From contig CAJUFX010000003.1 of NCBI GenBank assembly GCA_910586395.1, forward strand, positions 65,915-129,914: DNA of 64,000 nt, given 5' to 3'. Shown here piece after piece: positions 8,595-17,287 of this stretch. How positions within the stretch are numbered: position 1 is the stretch's first letter; every line of letters starts with the position of its first letter. Made by a program: the position numbers and the translations under genes. The stretch is from an uncultured Bacteroidales bacterium (lineage in GTDB: Bacteria > Bacteroidota > Bacteroidia > Bacteroidales > P3). A model generated the notes under the pieces. It ran no database searches, had not been told where the DNA came from, and saw only the letters and a program-made list of their open reading frames with translations.

Positions 8595-10802
8595 ATGAGC
8601 TGGAATTTCTCCGCCTCTCCTTGGTACTTGTTACTGTTTGCCGGCATGGCTTTAGGCTGTGCCGGCTTTTTGTATTGGCACCGGCGCTCGCGCGTCGATT
8701 TCCCTTTAGGCGTGCGGTGGGTCTTGTTCGCCTTGCGCTTTCTGACAGTCTTCGGCCTGCTTTGCCTGCTTTTGTCGCCCGTGTGGCGGCGTCAAAGGCC
8801 GGAGCGGGAGCCGCCGCTTTGCCTGTTGGCGATCGACGCTTCGGCTTCCATGCGGGGCGTTTGGGGCGATTCGGCGGCACGGGCGGAGGCGTTGGCGGCG
8901 GTGGCCGATGAATTGCCGTCGGCGGCCGGCCGGCAGGCCGAAAGCCGATGGTATGCGTTCGGTACGCATACACGCCGTTTGTGGCCGGCGGATGGGCGCG
9001 GCCAAAAGCCGGATGCGGCGGCTAGCGGCGGCTTGGCCGAAGCCGTGGCTTGCGCCGATGTCTATACCGATTTTTCCGAAGCCCTCTCGTCCGTTTCCCG
9101 TCTGTTTGAAAGCCGTAACGGGGCGGTTGTTTTGCTGAGCGACGGCCGCAACAACCACGGTGTGGAACTTTCGGCGGTGGCGGGTGCCTTGGCCGCGCCG
9201 GTCTTTGGCATTTGCGTGGGCGATACGGCGGTTTGCGACGATTGGTATATCGCGCGTTGGGAGCAGAACGCCTATGCGTACCGCGGTTCGGACTTTCCGG
9301 TCAAGGTGTATGTGGGCTACCGGTCTGCGGCGAGCGAGGCGGCCACGGTCGGAGAGGACGCCGTTTCGGCTTCGGTTTTAGCTGCCGCCCGGCCAGTTTT
9401 GGAAATACGGCAGGGCGCGCGTCTGTTGTGTCGGGAAGCGGTCGATGCGGTTGTGCTGACCGACGGACTTGACGTTTATCTACCGGCGGTGGATACGGGT
9501 TTTCAGTTGTATGACATGAGGTTGCTCGTGGCGCAGGCCGACTGCCATGCCGAAAACAACCGCCGGACTTTCGGCATACAGGTTTTGCAAGAAAAGACGG
9601 TCGTGCGCTTGCTGACTTCCGAAACCCATCCGGATGTGGGCGCGATACGCCGTGCGTTGGCAGGCGACGGACGGCATGAACTGACGGTACATCCGTTTGA
9701 GCCCACTTTGCCGGACAGCCTTTCGGCCGACCTGTGGGTGCTTTACGGTTGTCCGACCGCGGCCGACGGCCGCCGACCTTCTACGATGCAGGCTTTGCAA
9801 CGGCTTGTGCGTGAAAAGCCGGTCTGGTTTATTTGGACGCCGCAGACTTCGCCGGAGGCCTTCAACCGTTTGCAGACGGGCCTGAACATGCCGCTTCAGC
9901 CTGTTTTTGCCGAGACGGGCGCGGCCTATCGGCCGGCATTCCGTTATTTCGGTCTGGAGACATCGGCCATGGTCGGCGGCTTGCCGCCCTTGTATGCGCC
10001 GCTCGGCCTGTCGGCCGGGGCAGGCGCCGTGTTGTTGTATCAGCGGTTGGGACCATTGGAAACGACTTCGCCGCTCTGGTGGTTCAATCTGCAAGGCGGT
10101 CGCCGTGTCGGCGTTCTGGCGGGGCAGGGGCTGTGGCGGTGGCGGTTGTGGGAACGGACCGAGACCGGCGACGCCCGTTTGACCGATGCCTTGATCCGGC
10201 GCAGTGTCCGCCTGCTCTCCCTTAAAGAAGACGCGGGGCGCTTGCAGGTGCAGGCCGAACCGTGTTACAGTAGCGGTCAAGCGGTGGCGATGCAGGCGAG
10301 GCTGTACGACCCGAGTGGTTGGACGGTGCGGGACGCCGACGTGCAGGCTGAACTGCGCGACAGCGGCGGACAGGTCTATCGGCTGGCGTTTGTACCCGCC
10401 GGCGATGGCTATCAACTCTCGGCCGGTTTTTTGCCGGCGGGGCCTTATACGTATGCCGTTTCGGCCGTGTATGGCGACCGCACCGAGCGGCGTCAAGGCT
10501 TCTTCCGCGTGGGGGAGGCCTCGGTCGAGCGGACTGATTTGCCGGCCGATTGGGACGGCATGCGCCGTATAGCCGCCCGCTACGGCGGCGAGGCTTATCA
10601 TTGGGACGGCCGTGACCGCGGGCGGCTGCGCGCCATCGCGCGCCAAATCGGCCGGCAACTGGCGGATCATCCGGCCATGCAGCCGCAGACGCGCTTGCGT
10701 ACCGAAAGCCGGCCGCTCAATCAAAGTGTAGGGTGGATGTTGGGGCTTTTAATTCTGATGGGCGCGGAATATGCGTTGCGCCGTCGTTATCGGGCAGTCT
10801 GA
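8595..10802 (+). CDS. Large membrane protein with VWA-like domain
   Basis: 735 residues with two N-terminal membrane segments (WYLLLFAGMALGCAGFLYWH, then a second at about 35-55) and one near the C-terminus (GWMLGLLILMGAEYALRRR). Between them lies a von Willebrand A-like region: LLAIDASASMRG gives the DxSxS metal-site motif near residue 77 and VVLLSDGRNNHG near residue 177 the second strand. The central part is probably extracytoplasmic with beta-rich modules. Bacteroidetes genomes often carry such proteins near MoxR/Bat-type genes, but none is here. It starts 10 bases after fabG, so it is probably cotranscribed. Function unknown; a surface or periplasmic assembly role is a guess. Confidence 0.7.
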   Translation: MSWNFSASPWYLLLFAGMALGCAGFLYWHRRSRVDFPLGVRWVLFALRFLTVFGLLCLLLSPVWRRQRPEREPPLCLLAIDASASMRGVWGDSAARAEALAAVADELPSAAGRQAESRWYAFGTHTRRLWPADGRGQKPDAAASGGLAEAVACADVYTDFSEALSSVSRLFESRNGAVVLLSDGRNNHGVELSAVAGALAAPVFGICVGDTAVCDDWYIARWEQNAYAYRGSDFPVKVYVGYRSAASEAATVGEDAVSASVLAAARPVLEIRQGARLLCREAVDAVVLTDGLDVYLPAVDTGFQLYDMRLLVAQADCHAENNRRTFGIQVLQEKTVVRLLTSETHPDVGAIRRALAGDGRHELTVHPFEPTLPDSLSADLWVLYGCPTAADGRRPSTMQALQRLVREKPVWFIWTPQTSPEAFNRLQTGLNMPLQPVFAETGAAYRPAFRYFGLETSAMVGGLPPLYAPLGLSAGAGAVLLYQRLGPLETTSPLWWFNLQGGRRVGVLAGQGLWRWRLWERTETGDARLTDALIRRSVRLLSLKEDAGRLQVQAEPCYSSGQAVAMQARLYDPSGWTVRDADVQAELRDSGGQVYRLAFVPAGDGYQLSAGFLPAGPYTYAVSAVYGDRTERRQGFFRVGEASVERTDLPADWDGMRRIAARYGGEAYHWDGRDRGRLRAIARQIGRQLADHPAMQPQTRLRTESRPLNQSVGWMLGLLILMGAEYALRRRYRAV

Positions 10803-10844
10803 CGGCCTGTGGGTAAAATTCGCTTTTGGTATTGTCTGTCCGCC

Positions 10845-11261
10845 TTAGTCCGTATGGCGGATGCCGTAGCGCAACCTGCGGCTCAGCCGTTTCCTTAGAA
10901 AGGCTAAAATGATGAAATAGAGTGCAACGCCGCCCAAGGCCGCCCCGCCTGTCAGCAGTTCGTTCTGCGTAAAGTACGACAGCCCGAACATCAGGCCGAC
11001 CAAGCAGAAGAAAGGCAATACGTAGGCCCAAAAAACGGCCTTGAAGCCGGTTCGCTCGCTGATGACCAAAACGGCTTTTTCGCCGGCCGCATAGTGTTCT
11101 CCGGCCGGGTAACCTACCGTCCATTCCTTGTCTTGGCTTTCCTGCATGGCGCAGGCCTTGCGGGCCGCGCAACCGGCGCAGGCGCTTTGCGAAACGAGGC
11201 GAACGCGTACCGAATGTTGTTGCGGATCAACCGATAGAATGCTGACTTCGTGTTCAATCAT
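10845..11261 (-). CDS. RseC/MucC-family membrane protein
   Basis: 138 residues with the RseC family layout: a short N-terminal domain with a cysteine cluster (CAGCAARKACAM near residues 29-40), then two hydrophobic helices (AVFWAYVLPFFCLVGLMFGL and a second from about 105 to 122) and a basic tail. RseC proteins act in SoxR reduction and in sigma-E control in enterobacteria; in Bacteroidetes the gene usually precedes the rnf genes. No rnf gene is next to it here, although the far end of its neighbourhood is only partly visible. It is convergent with the VWA gene and lies downstream of the trmH-family gene on the same strand. Confidence 0.8.
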   Translation of the reverse strand: MIEHEVSILSVDPQQHSVRVRLVSQSACAGCAARKACAMQESQDKEWTVGYPAGEHYAAGEKAVLVISERTGFKAVFWAYVLPFFCLVGLMFGLSYFTQNELLTGGAALGGVALYFIILAFLRKRLSRRLRYGIRHTD

Positions 11262-11306
11262 AAGGCTTGTCGGCTTATGGATTCATGATTGGCTTTAGGG
11301 CCGGCC

Positions 11307-12092
11307 TTACGCGGGCAAGTTTGAACGGGCCGGCAGGTCGGGATGTTGGAAATAAGGTTTGAGCAGGTCTTCACCGAGGCGGAGCGCCCCCGCCATCCAT
11401 TGTACGAGGATGCGGCGGTAAACCTTTGGCTTCAACGGCATGCGTTCCGGATACCGTTTGGTCATTTCGGCGCGCAGGTAGTGCATGCAGAGGGCGGCCG
11501 CCACCGAAATGTTGAAACTCTGCGTAAATCCGTACATCGGGATGTAGGTGCGGACATCGGCCGCCTCTATGGCTTCCCGGCTCAGACCGGTCAATTCGGT
11601 GCCGAACGCCATCGCGACGGGCTTGGACAGGTCGAGTTCCTGTATCGGTACGGCGTCTTCCGTCCAGCAGGTGGCCGCGATGCGGTAACCCCGGCGTCTC
11701 AACCGGGCGTATTGCGCCAACGTATTGTTGCCTATGCAAGTATCTTCGGCCGGCGCATAGTGGAGGTCAAGCCATTTGTCCGCTCCCATGACCACCTGCG
11801 GCGAAACTTCGTAGCGATGGTCTTTTTCCACGATATGAACCGATTGCAGGCCAAGTGCTTCGGCGGTTCGCAAAACCGCGCTCGCGTTCTGTGGCTGATA
11901 GACGTTTTCGATGAGCAGGGTCAATGCCTGTGTGCGTTGCGCCAGTACCTGTTCCATCTTTTGGAAACGTTCGTCCGTGATATGCGGTCTCAGCCGTGCC
12001 ATGACTTCTTCCTGCAGGGCATCGGGTGCCTGTTCCAGCCTCAACAGAAAGTCGGCGAGGGGCGTGAGGTGGTCTTCTCTGAATACAGCCAT
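11307..12092 (-). CDS. TrmH/SpoU-family RNA 2'-O-methyltransferase
   Basis: 261 residues of the SPOUT class, which transfer a methyl group from S-adenosylmethionine to a ribose 2'-hydroxyl. The three SpoU motifs are present: NVYQPQNASAVLRTAEALG near residue 54, MAFGTELTGLSREAIEAAD near residue 160 and MYGFTQSFNISVAAAL near residue 185. The N-terminal part (ADFLLRLEQAPDALQ, then RFQKMEQVLAQRTQALTLLI) resembles TrmH, which makes Gm18 in tRNA, so trmH is the best guess. I chose the ATG at 12092 because the upstream extension encodes no family-like sequence. No paralogue is in view. Confidence 0.85.
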   Translation of the reverse strand: MAVFREDHLTPLADFLLRLEQAPDALQEEVMARLRPHITDERFQKMEQVLAQRTQALTLLIENVYQPQNASAVLRTAEALGLQSVHIVEKDHRYEVSPQVVMGADKWLDLHYAPAEDTCIGNNTLAQYARLRRRGYRIAATCWTEDAVPIQELDLSKPVAMAFGTELTGLSREAIEAADVRTYIPMYGFTQSFNISVAAALCMHYLRAEMTKRYPERMPLKPKVYRRILVQWMAGALRLGEDLLKPYFQHPDLPARSNLPA

Positions 12093-12145
12093 AGCGATGT
12101 GTGTGTCAAACGATGGATAAAATATGACGGATAAACAAATAAACA

Positions 12146-12175
12146 AAAAGGAGACGCCTTATAGCGCCTCCTTTT
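12146..12175 (-). terminator. Rho-independent terminator downstream of HU
   Basis: Arms of 12 bases (12146-12157 and 12164-12175) pair with one mismatch around a 6-base loop. Read on the minus strand the hairpin runs into TTTTTGTTTATTTG. It lies about 90 bases after the HU stop codon and before the trmH-family start, so it probably ends the HU transcript. Confidence 0.65.
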
Positions 12176-12192
12176 CCGTAAACAGCGTGCTA

Positions 12193-12242
12193 CTTATTGA
12201 AAACTAACTTCGTCCCTTTTCAAGGCACCTCTTTTCAATAAG
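12193..12242. repeat. 11-base inverted repeat in the HU 3' region
   Basis: CTTATTGAAAA at 12193-12203 and its exact reverse complement at 12232-12242 flank a 28-base spacer. It lies between the HU stop and the terminator at 12146-12175, so the HU mRNA would carry a stem in its 3' untranslated part. A role in message stability is a guess. Confidence 0.5.
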
Positions 12243-12263
12243 CGCGACGCCTCGTTTGCTTTA

Positions 12264-12536
12264 CTACTTTACGTGTTTCGTCAAACCGGCGCCAGCCTTG
12301 AATTTGATTACTTTCTTGGCAGCGATTTTGATTTCTTTGCCGGTACGCGGGTTGCGGCCTTTGCGGGCGGCTCTTTTGCTGACGCTGAAAGAACCGAAAC
12401 CGATCAAAGAGATACGGTCGCCTTTTTTGAGGGCATCGGCCAAAGTAGCGGTAAAAGCATCCAAAGCTTTCTTGCTGTCGGCTTTCGACAGGTTGGCTTT
12501 AGCAGCCATCGCGTCGATCAATTCTGCTTTGTTCAT
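12264..12536 (-). CDS. HU-family DNA-binding protein
   Basis: A 90-residue HU/IHF-family protein, which bends and compacts DNA as a dimer. The start MNKAELIDAMAAKANLSKAD, the DNA-binding arm region (GFGSFSVSKRAARKGRNP near residues 46-63) and the C-terminal helix with KVIKFKAGAGLTKHV match the family throughout, and the length is standard. The ATG at 12536 is the canonical start. It is a single-gene unit with a consensus promoter at 12599-12628 and its own terminator. Which HU paralogue this is cannot be decided from sequence alone. Confidence 0.95.
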   Translation of the reverse strand: MNKAELIDAMAAKANLSKADSKKALDAFTATLADALKKGDRISLIGFGSFSVSKRAARKGRNPRTGKEIKIAAKKVIKFKAGAGLTKHVK

Positions 12537-12598
12537 AGTTGAAAAAATTATAAGGTTGATAATGATTTTTAAAAGTGTCTGTTTCAACACTCACAATG

Positions 12599-12628
12599 CA
12601 AAGGTACAAATGATTTTGTTATAAACAA
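12599..12628 (-). promoter_or_regulatory. Bacteroidetes-type promoter of HU
   Basis: On the minus strand, TTG (12626-12628) is followed after 19 bases by TACCTTTG (12599-12606), a full match to TAnnTTTG. The start of transcription would fall near 12592, giving a leader of about 55 bases before the HU ATG. Confidence 0.6.
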
Positions 12629-12674
12629 GTGGGTTTGGGGCATTGCAAAGGCTTGGTATGCAATTCAGAGCGGT

Positions 12675-13715
12675 TTATTCGACCGGTAAAAAGAACGAGC
12701 CGGCTTCCGGGAAACAAAACCCTCTTAAAAACGCTTCTATTGTAAGTGTTTTTTTTCCAGGTATTTGCAACTTCGTTATTGAGATGCTTTCGCCTGCTCC
12801 ACACACAATATTCAGAAAATGACGGCCGTCTGTAACAAAATGTCCTTGTTGATAAGTTGTTAGTAAATTATGCCTTTTCATGGCGTCTTTTCTTGCTTCA
12901 AATATCTTAAATGGTATTGAAATGCCCTTTTCCGGGTCGGAAAACCACGCGATGGCCGCCGGATAGGGGCTGAGCGCGCGGATTTGCAACAGCAGTCGGT
13001 CGGCCGGCAACCGCCAGTCGAGATAGCAGTCCCGTTTGAAGATTTTGGGGGCGACGGGCAGGGCGGTTGCGGCTTCTGTCGGGTTATCCGGCATTTCGGT
13101 CTGCGCCCGTCCGTTCAGACGGCCTTCCAATAACCCTTTGGCCGTCGCTACAACCATGGGACCGCCGGCCGTCATGAGTTTATCGTGCAGGCTGCCGGCG
13201 TTGTCGTCCGGCGTGATGGGCATGCGTTCCTGCATCAGGATCGCCCCCGTATCCATGTGCTCGTCCAGCAGAAACGTCGTGATGCCGGTTTCGGTCTCGC
13301 CGTTCCAGATGGCCCGTTGGATGGGGGCGGCGCCGCGGTAGCGCGGCAGGAGCGAGGCGTGCAGGTTGAAGGTGCCGAGCGGCGGCATGTTCCAAACCTC
13401 TTTCGGCAACATGCGGAAAGCCACGACAATAAACAAATCGGCCTCAAACGCCGCCAGCGCCGTCAAAAAATCGGGATCTTTGAGTTTGGCCGGTTGCAAT
13501 ACGGGCAGACCTTGCGCTTCGGCATAGGTCTTGACCGGAGAGGCCTGTACTTTTTGGCCGCGTCCCACGGGCTTGTCCGGCACTGTAACGACGGCACAGA
13601 CCGGTAAGCCCGCCTCGCAGAGCGATTGCAGGCAGTAACAGGCGAATTCGGGGGTGCCCATGAAGACGATGCGGGGAGAAACGGCTTGGGCCGTCTTATC
13701 GGTATCGGATATCAT
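12675..13715 (-). CDS. fmt: Methionyl-tRNA formyltransferase
   Basis: Formylates the initiator Met-tRNA using 10-formyltetrahydrofolate. The 346-residue protein begins with the Rossmann-like RIVFMGTPEFACYCL; the catalytic stretch GTFNLHASLLPRYRGAAP (Asn, His, and Asp in TTFLLDEHMDTG) lies near residues 125-175. The C-terminal OB-like domain starts near residue 225 (PKIFKRDCYLDW) and includes ALSPYPAAIAWF. The ATG at 13715 was chosen because the region upstream is not family-like. It stands about 135 bases downstream of ribH on the same strand and is followed by the HU promoter region. Confidence 0.93.
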   Translation of the reverse strand: MISDTDKTAQAVSPRIVFMGTPEFACYCLQSLCEAGLPVCAVVTVPDKPVGRGQKVQASPVKTYAEAQGLPVLQPAKLKDPDFLTALAAFEADLFIVVAFRMLPKEVWNMPPLGTFNLHASLLPRYRGAAPIQRAIWNGETETGITTFLLDEHMDTGAILMQERMPITPDDNAGSLHDKLMTAGGPMVVATAKGLLEGRLNGRAQTEMPDNPTEAATALPVAPKIFKRDCYLDWRLPADRLLLQIRALSPYPAAIAWFSDPEKGISIPFKIFEARKDAMKRHNLLTTYQQGHFVTDGRHFLNIVCGAGESISITKLQIPGKKTLTIEAFLRGFCFPEAGSFFLPVE

Positions 13716-13849
13716 ATTATAAGGTATATGCAGGCGTATATGAATTAGCGACTGTCGCATGCGCGGCAATCGCTAATTGGAATTGATCCGGAATGAGGTT
13801 CGGGCGGTTGGAACCAATCCGCTTCATGCCGGGTTTGGCAACGAACGGA

Positions 13850-14347
13850 TCAGGCTTTCAAGTCATCGGCCTGGCCGAAAAAGGCCGCCATTTTGATGGC
13901 GGTAACGGCCGCTTCCACGCCTTTGTTACCCAACGCGCCGCCGGAGCGGGCTTCGGCCTGCGCCTGGTTTTGCGTGGTCAGTACGCCGAAAATGGCCGGA
14001 ACTTTGTATTGTATGCCGACTTGGGTCAGGCCGTTGGCTACGGCCTCGCAGATGAAATCGAAATGCCGTGTCTCGCCTTGGATGACGCAGCCCAGACAGA
14101 TAATGGCGTCGAACCGTTCCGTATCCGCGAGTTTTCCCGCGGCCGAAGACAATTCGAAACTGCCGGGTACATGGAACACCTCTATGGCCTTCGCACCGTG
14201 TTTCTCCAACGTCTTGATGCAACCCGACGCCAAAGCGGACGTAATCGCCGTATTCCATTCGGAAACGACGATGGCGAAGCGGTAAGCGGTTGCCGACGGA
14301 ACGGTGTCGGGATCGTAAATCGAGAGCGGATGGAGCGCGGTGGCCAT
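13850..14347 (-). CDS. ribH: 6,7-dimethyl-8-ribityllumazine synthase
   Basis: Catalyses the penultimate step of riboflavin synthesis, joining 5-amino-6-ribitylaminouracil with dihydroxybutanone phosphate. The 165-residue length is normal. Family motifs are present: FAIVVSEWNTAITSAL near residue 24, HVPGSFELSSAAGKLA near residue 60, and CLGCVIQGETRHFDFIC with the catalytic His near residue 90. The C-terminal part (PAIFGVLTTQNQAQAEARSG) is typical. No other rib genes are nearby. Its start lies 21 bases after the TPR gene stop, so the two form an operon, an arrangement found in other Bacteroidetes. Confidence 0.94.
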   Translation of the reverse strand: MATALHPLSIYDPDTVPSATAYRFAIVVSEWNTAITSALASGCIKTLEKHGAKAIEVFHVPGSFELSSAAGKLADTERFDAIICLGCVIQGETRHFDFICEAVANGLTQVGIQYKVPAIFGVLTTQNQAQAEARSGGALGNKGVEAAVTAIKMAAFFGQADDLKA

Positions 14348-14368
14348 GTTGCAATGCCGGTTTAACGA

Positions 14369-15055
14369 TTAACGTGCGTTCATGCGGGCTTCCGCACGGG
14401 CGATGTATTTGTCGCATTCGGCGGCTTCCTGCGATTGCGGGAAGTCGGTGCGCAACGATTCGTAATAGGTCAGCGCCTGTTTGTAGTCGCCGAGTTTTTC
14501 ACAGACGAACGCGGCCCGGAGCATCGCCATGGGCGTGGTCTGGGCGTTGCGGTATTTGGCGGCCGCCTGTTTGTAATATTTGAGCGCGTCGGCATCCTGA
14601 CCCAGTTCCAGATAGGCGTCGCCTATGGCCTGTTTGGACAATGTGTACAGAATCGGGTCTTTCTTGGCGTTGAATTTCTTGAGATAGGTGATGGCTTCTT
14701 CGAACTGGCCGCCGCGCAGATAGGCCATGCCGGCATAATAGCGGGCCACATTGGCCGTCGGGGTCATGCCGTATTGGTCGATGATGTCGAGCAAGCCAAG
14801 GTGCGTGCCGTTGCCGTTCAGCGCCGCCTGCAACGAGTCGGCTTCAAAATAGCGTTCGGCATGGAAGATTTCGGCCGCCGCTTCTTTCTGTTTGGGTTCC
14901 ACATATAAATAGCGTACGGCGAAATAACCGCCCACCAATACGACGATTGCAATCAAGAGATATAAGAACAACTTTTGGTTCTTTTCAAAAAACATTTCCG
15001 TCTTGGAGAGGACGTTCTCGACGCCTTCCACGGGATTCTTTTCTTCGTTAGCCAT
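14369..15055 (-). CDS. Membrane-anchored TPR protein (YfgM-like)
   Basis: 228 residues with a cytoplasmic start (MANEEKNPVEGVENVLSK), one membrane helix near residues 28-50 (KLFLYLLIAIVVLVGGYFAV) and then tandem tetratricopeptide-like helices to the C-terminus (for example GMAYLRGGQFEEAITYLKKF, QALTYYESLRTDFPQSQEAA). The topology resembles YfgM/YbgF-type periplasmic TPR proteins, which bind envelope or Sec partners. The ATG at 15055 fits a consensus promoter at 15075-15106. It leads an operon with ribH. Partner unknown. Confidence 0.8.
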   Translation of the reverse strand: MANEEKNPVEGVENVLSKTEMFFEKNQKLFLYLLIAIVVLVGGYFAVRYLYVEPKQKEAAAEIFHAERYFEADSLQAALNGNGTHLGLLDIIDQYGMTPTANVARYYAGMAYLRGGQFEEAITYLKKFNAKKDPILYTLSKQAIGDAYLELGQDADALKYYKQAAAKYRNAQTTPMAMLRAAFVCEKLGDYKQALTYYESLRTDFPQSQEAAECDKYIARAEARMNAR

Positions 15056-15074
15056 AGCCTTAAAAATTAAAGCG

Positions 15075-15106
15075 CAAAGGTAGTGAAAGGAGAGCGAAAA
15101 AACAAA
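15075..15106 (-). promoter_or_regulatory. Consensus Bacteroidetes promoter of the TPR-ribH operon
   Basis: On the minus strand TTTG (15103-15106), a 20-base spacer and TACCTTTG (15075-15082) match the TTTG-N19/20-TAnnTTTG consensus exactly. Transcription would begin near 15068, about a dozen bases before the ATG at 15055, so the leader is very short. Confidence 0.7.
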
Positions 15107-15460
15107 CGGCATGTTCAAAGGAAACGTTGGGGCGAAGCCCTACCATGCGAAGACGTAACAAACGCAAAATTTATTTTGCAGATTGTTACGTTGCGTAGGT
15201 TTATATCGCGAACGGAGTGAGCGAACAACGTTTCCGACGAAAAGAATCGTTGGCTTTTTCCGAAAGTCAGTGCGAGCCGAACGCCATGAAGTTTACTTCA
15301 ATGGCTGAGGCGATGCCTGACTTGATTTGCGGCGTAGCTGCAAATAACCGCATCCTGCCTTCACGAGCGGCTTCGCCGCGAGTAAAGGCAGTGACAACGA
15401 CCAACAATGTAAAGGTAGCAATCCGAAAACGCGTGTACGAAGCGTGTAAGAAAAATTGTG
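15107..15460. repeat. Gene-free spacer with dispersed repeat modules
   Basis: No family-like reading frame was seen here. Two modules recur about 5.6 kb away: 15212-15236 (reverse complement matches 20851-20875 with two mismatches) and 15358-15385 (reverse complement matches 20881-20908 at 27 of 28 bases). The second contains the stem GCGGC-TTC-GCCGC at 15367-15379. No terminal inverted repeats or target duplications were recognised. Confidence 0.5.
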
Positions 15461-15468
15461 TAAATTTG
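15461..15468 (+). promoter_or_regulatory. Putative -7 element (TAAATTTG) before the UbiB-like gene
   Basis: TAAATTTG matches TAnnTTTG and lies 49 bases before the ATG at 15518. No good -33 TTTG is present at the right distance, so the assignment is partial. Confidence 0.45.
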
Positions 15469-15517
15469 AACCGCCTAATAAATAGTTTTTGTTTAAGCAT
15501 AAGATTGATAGGTTGCT

Positions 15518-17170
15518 ATGAAGATCCTGCATGTTTATACGAATTATTTGGAGTTTTGCCGTTCGTTGCAGATTCTGCGCATATTGTTGAAACACGGCAT
15601 CAAGGAATGGTTTTACAAGACGGCTTGGGGCAAACGGCGGATCCGCCGGCACCCCAAGGCGCAGCGGGAGGCCAAGACGACGCCTGAACGTTTGCGCGCC
15701 ACCATTGAGGATTTGGGGCCTACGTTCGTGAAATTCGGGCAGATTCTGGCCGACCGGCCCGATGTGCTTTCCGAACGTTTCCGTAAGGAACTCAAACATC
15801 TGCAGTCGAATGTCTTTCCGATGGACGACAGGGAGGCGATCAAACTTATCGAAAACGAACTGAACGCGCCGGTTTCGTCCGTCTTTTCGGATTTCGATCC
15901 GCACTGCCTCGCTTCGGCCTCCATCGGCCAGGTCTATCAAGGTACGCTCAAGGACGGGCAGTCGGTCATCGTCAAGATCCAACGTCCCCATATCGCCGAT
16001 AAAATCAAGCTGGACATTTATTTGTTGCGTTTTTTGGCCCGGCAGTTCGTCAAGGCTTATCCGGAATTCGCCTACATGGACATCAGCGGTTTCGTGGACG
16101 AGTTTTCGGAGCAGATTACGTTGGAACTGGATTATTACAACGAGGCCGAGAACATGTTGCGGTTCGGCCGCATGTTCGCCGGCGACCCGACCGTGCATAT
16201 TCCCAAGGTCTATACGCAGTACACGACCAAACGGATTATCGTCATGGAAAAGGTGCAGGGCATCGCGCCGGACCGGGTGGCGGAACTGCGCGCGGCTGGC
16301 GCCGATTTGCATCAGGTGGCCGTGAATGGCGCCAACGCCCTGCTCAAGATGATATTGGAGGCGGGTTTCTTCCATGCCGACCCGCATCCGGGCAATATCT
16401 TCATTGAGGAAGGCAACGTGGTGTGTTTCATCGATTTCGGCATGACGGGCGTGTTGCGTCCCAAGGAGATGAACTTCATCGCCGATTTCTGCCTGAGTTT
16501 CGTGCGTAAGAATCCGCGCGCCATGTGCAAGGCCTTGCTAAACGTCTGTGGCATGGCTCATTATGCGGACTGTGATGAATTGGAGTTCGAACTGGACACG
16601 CTGATGAAGCGGGCGGGCGACTTGCCGCTGGATCAGGTCAATTTCGCGGGCCTCATGCAGTCGAGCATCAACGTCATGGTCAAACATCAGTTGAAAGTGC
16701 CGTCCGACATGTTTACGCTGGCCAAAGCCTTGCTCACGTTGCAGAAATTCGCGGGCGACCTCGATCCGGACATCGCGCTCCTGCCGATCGTCATGCCGTA
16801 TGCGAAGAAACTTGTCGGACATCGGTTCGACCCGCTCAAATTGGCGACGGGCGCGGTGGAGACGGTGATGGACTATCGGGATCTGGTCAGGGGATTGCCC
16901 GGGCAGGTCAGCGAGATATTGGACAAATTGAAGGAGGGCAAGATCCGGCACGAAATAGACATCGAGGATTTGGGGCCGGTGAACCGCAACATCCGGCAGG
17001 TGGGGTACCGCATTGTGTCGGCCGTGCTGTTGGTGGGGCTGTTCATCGGGGCGATTCTGATCATGATCTATCTGCCCGATCTGGCTTACGGCGAATGGCT
17101 GCTTTGGATATCGCTGCTGTTGATTTTCTGGTCGTTGTTCGGCAGTTTTTTCCGAAAAATCAGAAAGTGA
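15518..17170 (+). CDS. ABC1/UbiB-family atypical kinase
   Basis: 550 residues of the UbiB/AarF/ADCK family, ATPases with a protein-kinase-like fold that support quinone and lipid metabolism. Family signatures are in order: the KxGQ motif as VKFGQILADRPD near residue 71, the alanine-rich loop CLASASIGQVYQG near 130, the lysine in VKIQRPH near 152, HADPHPGNIF near 287 and IDFGMTG near 305. Two hydrophobic helices close the protein (about 500-545), giving a membrane anchor. As this lineage probably uses menaquinone, a role in its synthesis or mobilisation is an inference. It stands alone between repeat-containing spacer and tatD. Confidence 0.9.
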   Translation: MKILHVYTNYLEFCRSLQILRILLKHGIKEWFYKTAWGKRRIRRHPKAQREAKTTPERLRATIEDLGPTFVKFGQILADRPDVLSERFRKELKHLQSNVFPMDDREAIKLIENELNAPVSSVFSDFDPHCLASASIGQVYQGTLKDGQSVIVKIQRPHIADKIKLDIYLLRFLARQFVKAYPEFAYMDISGFVDEFSEQITLELDYYNEAENMLRFGRMFAGDPTVHIPKVYTQYTTKRIIVMEKVQGIAPDRVAELRAAGADLHQVAVNGANALLKMILEAGFFHADPHPGNIFIEEGNVVCFIDFGMTGVLRPKEMNFIADFCLSFVRKNPRAMCKALLNVCGMAHYADCDELEFELDTLMKRAGDLPLDQVNFAGLMQSSINVMVKHQLKVPSDMFTLAKALLTLQKFAGDLDPDIALLPIVMPYAKKLVGHRFDPLKLATGAVETVMDYRDLVRGLPGQVSEILDKLKEGKIRHEIDIEDLGPVNRNIRQVGYRIVSAVLLVGLFIGAILIMIYLPDLAYGEWLLWISLLLIFWSLFGSFFRKIRK

Positions 17171-17287
17171 GCGCCTGGTCTCGCTTGTAAATGCGGGGCG
17201 CGTGTCGTGGCGGGGGGCGGGGCACACCTATAGACGTAAGGATACGCTGAAGGGGGGTACCCCCATTGAATAAAAAAGGAGGGCATT

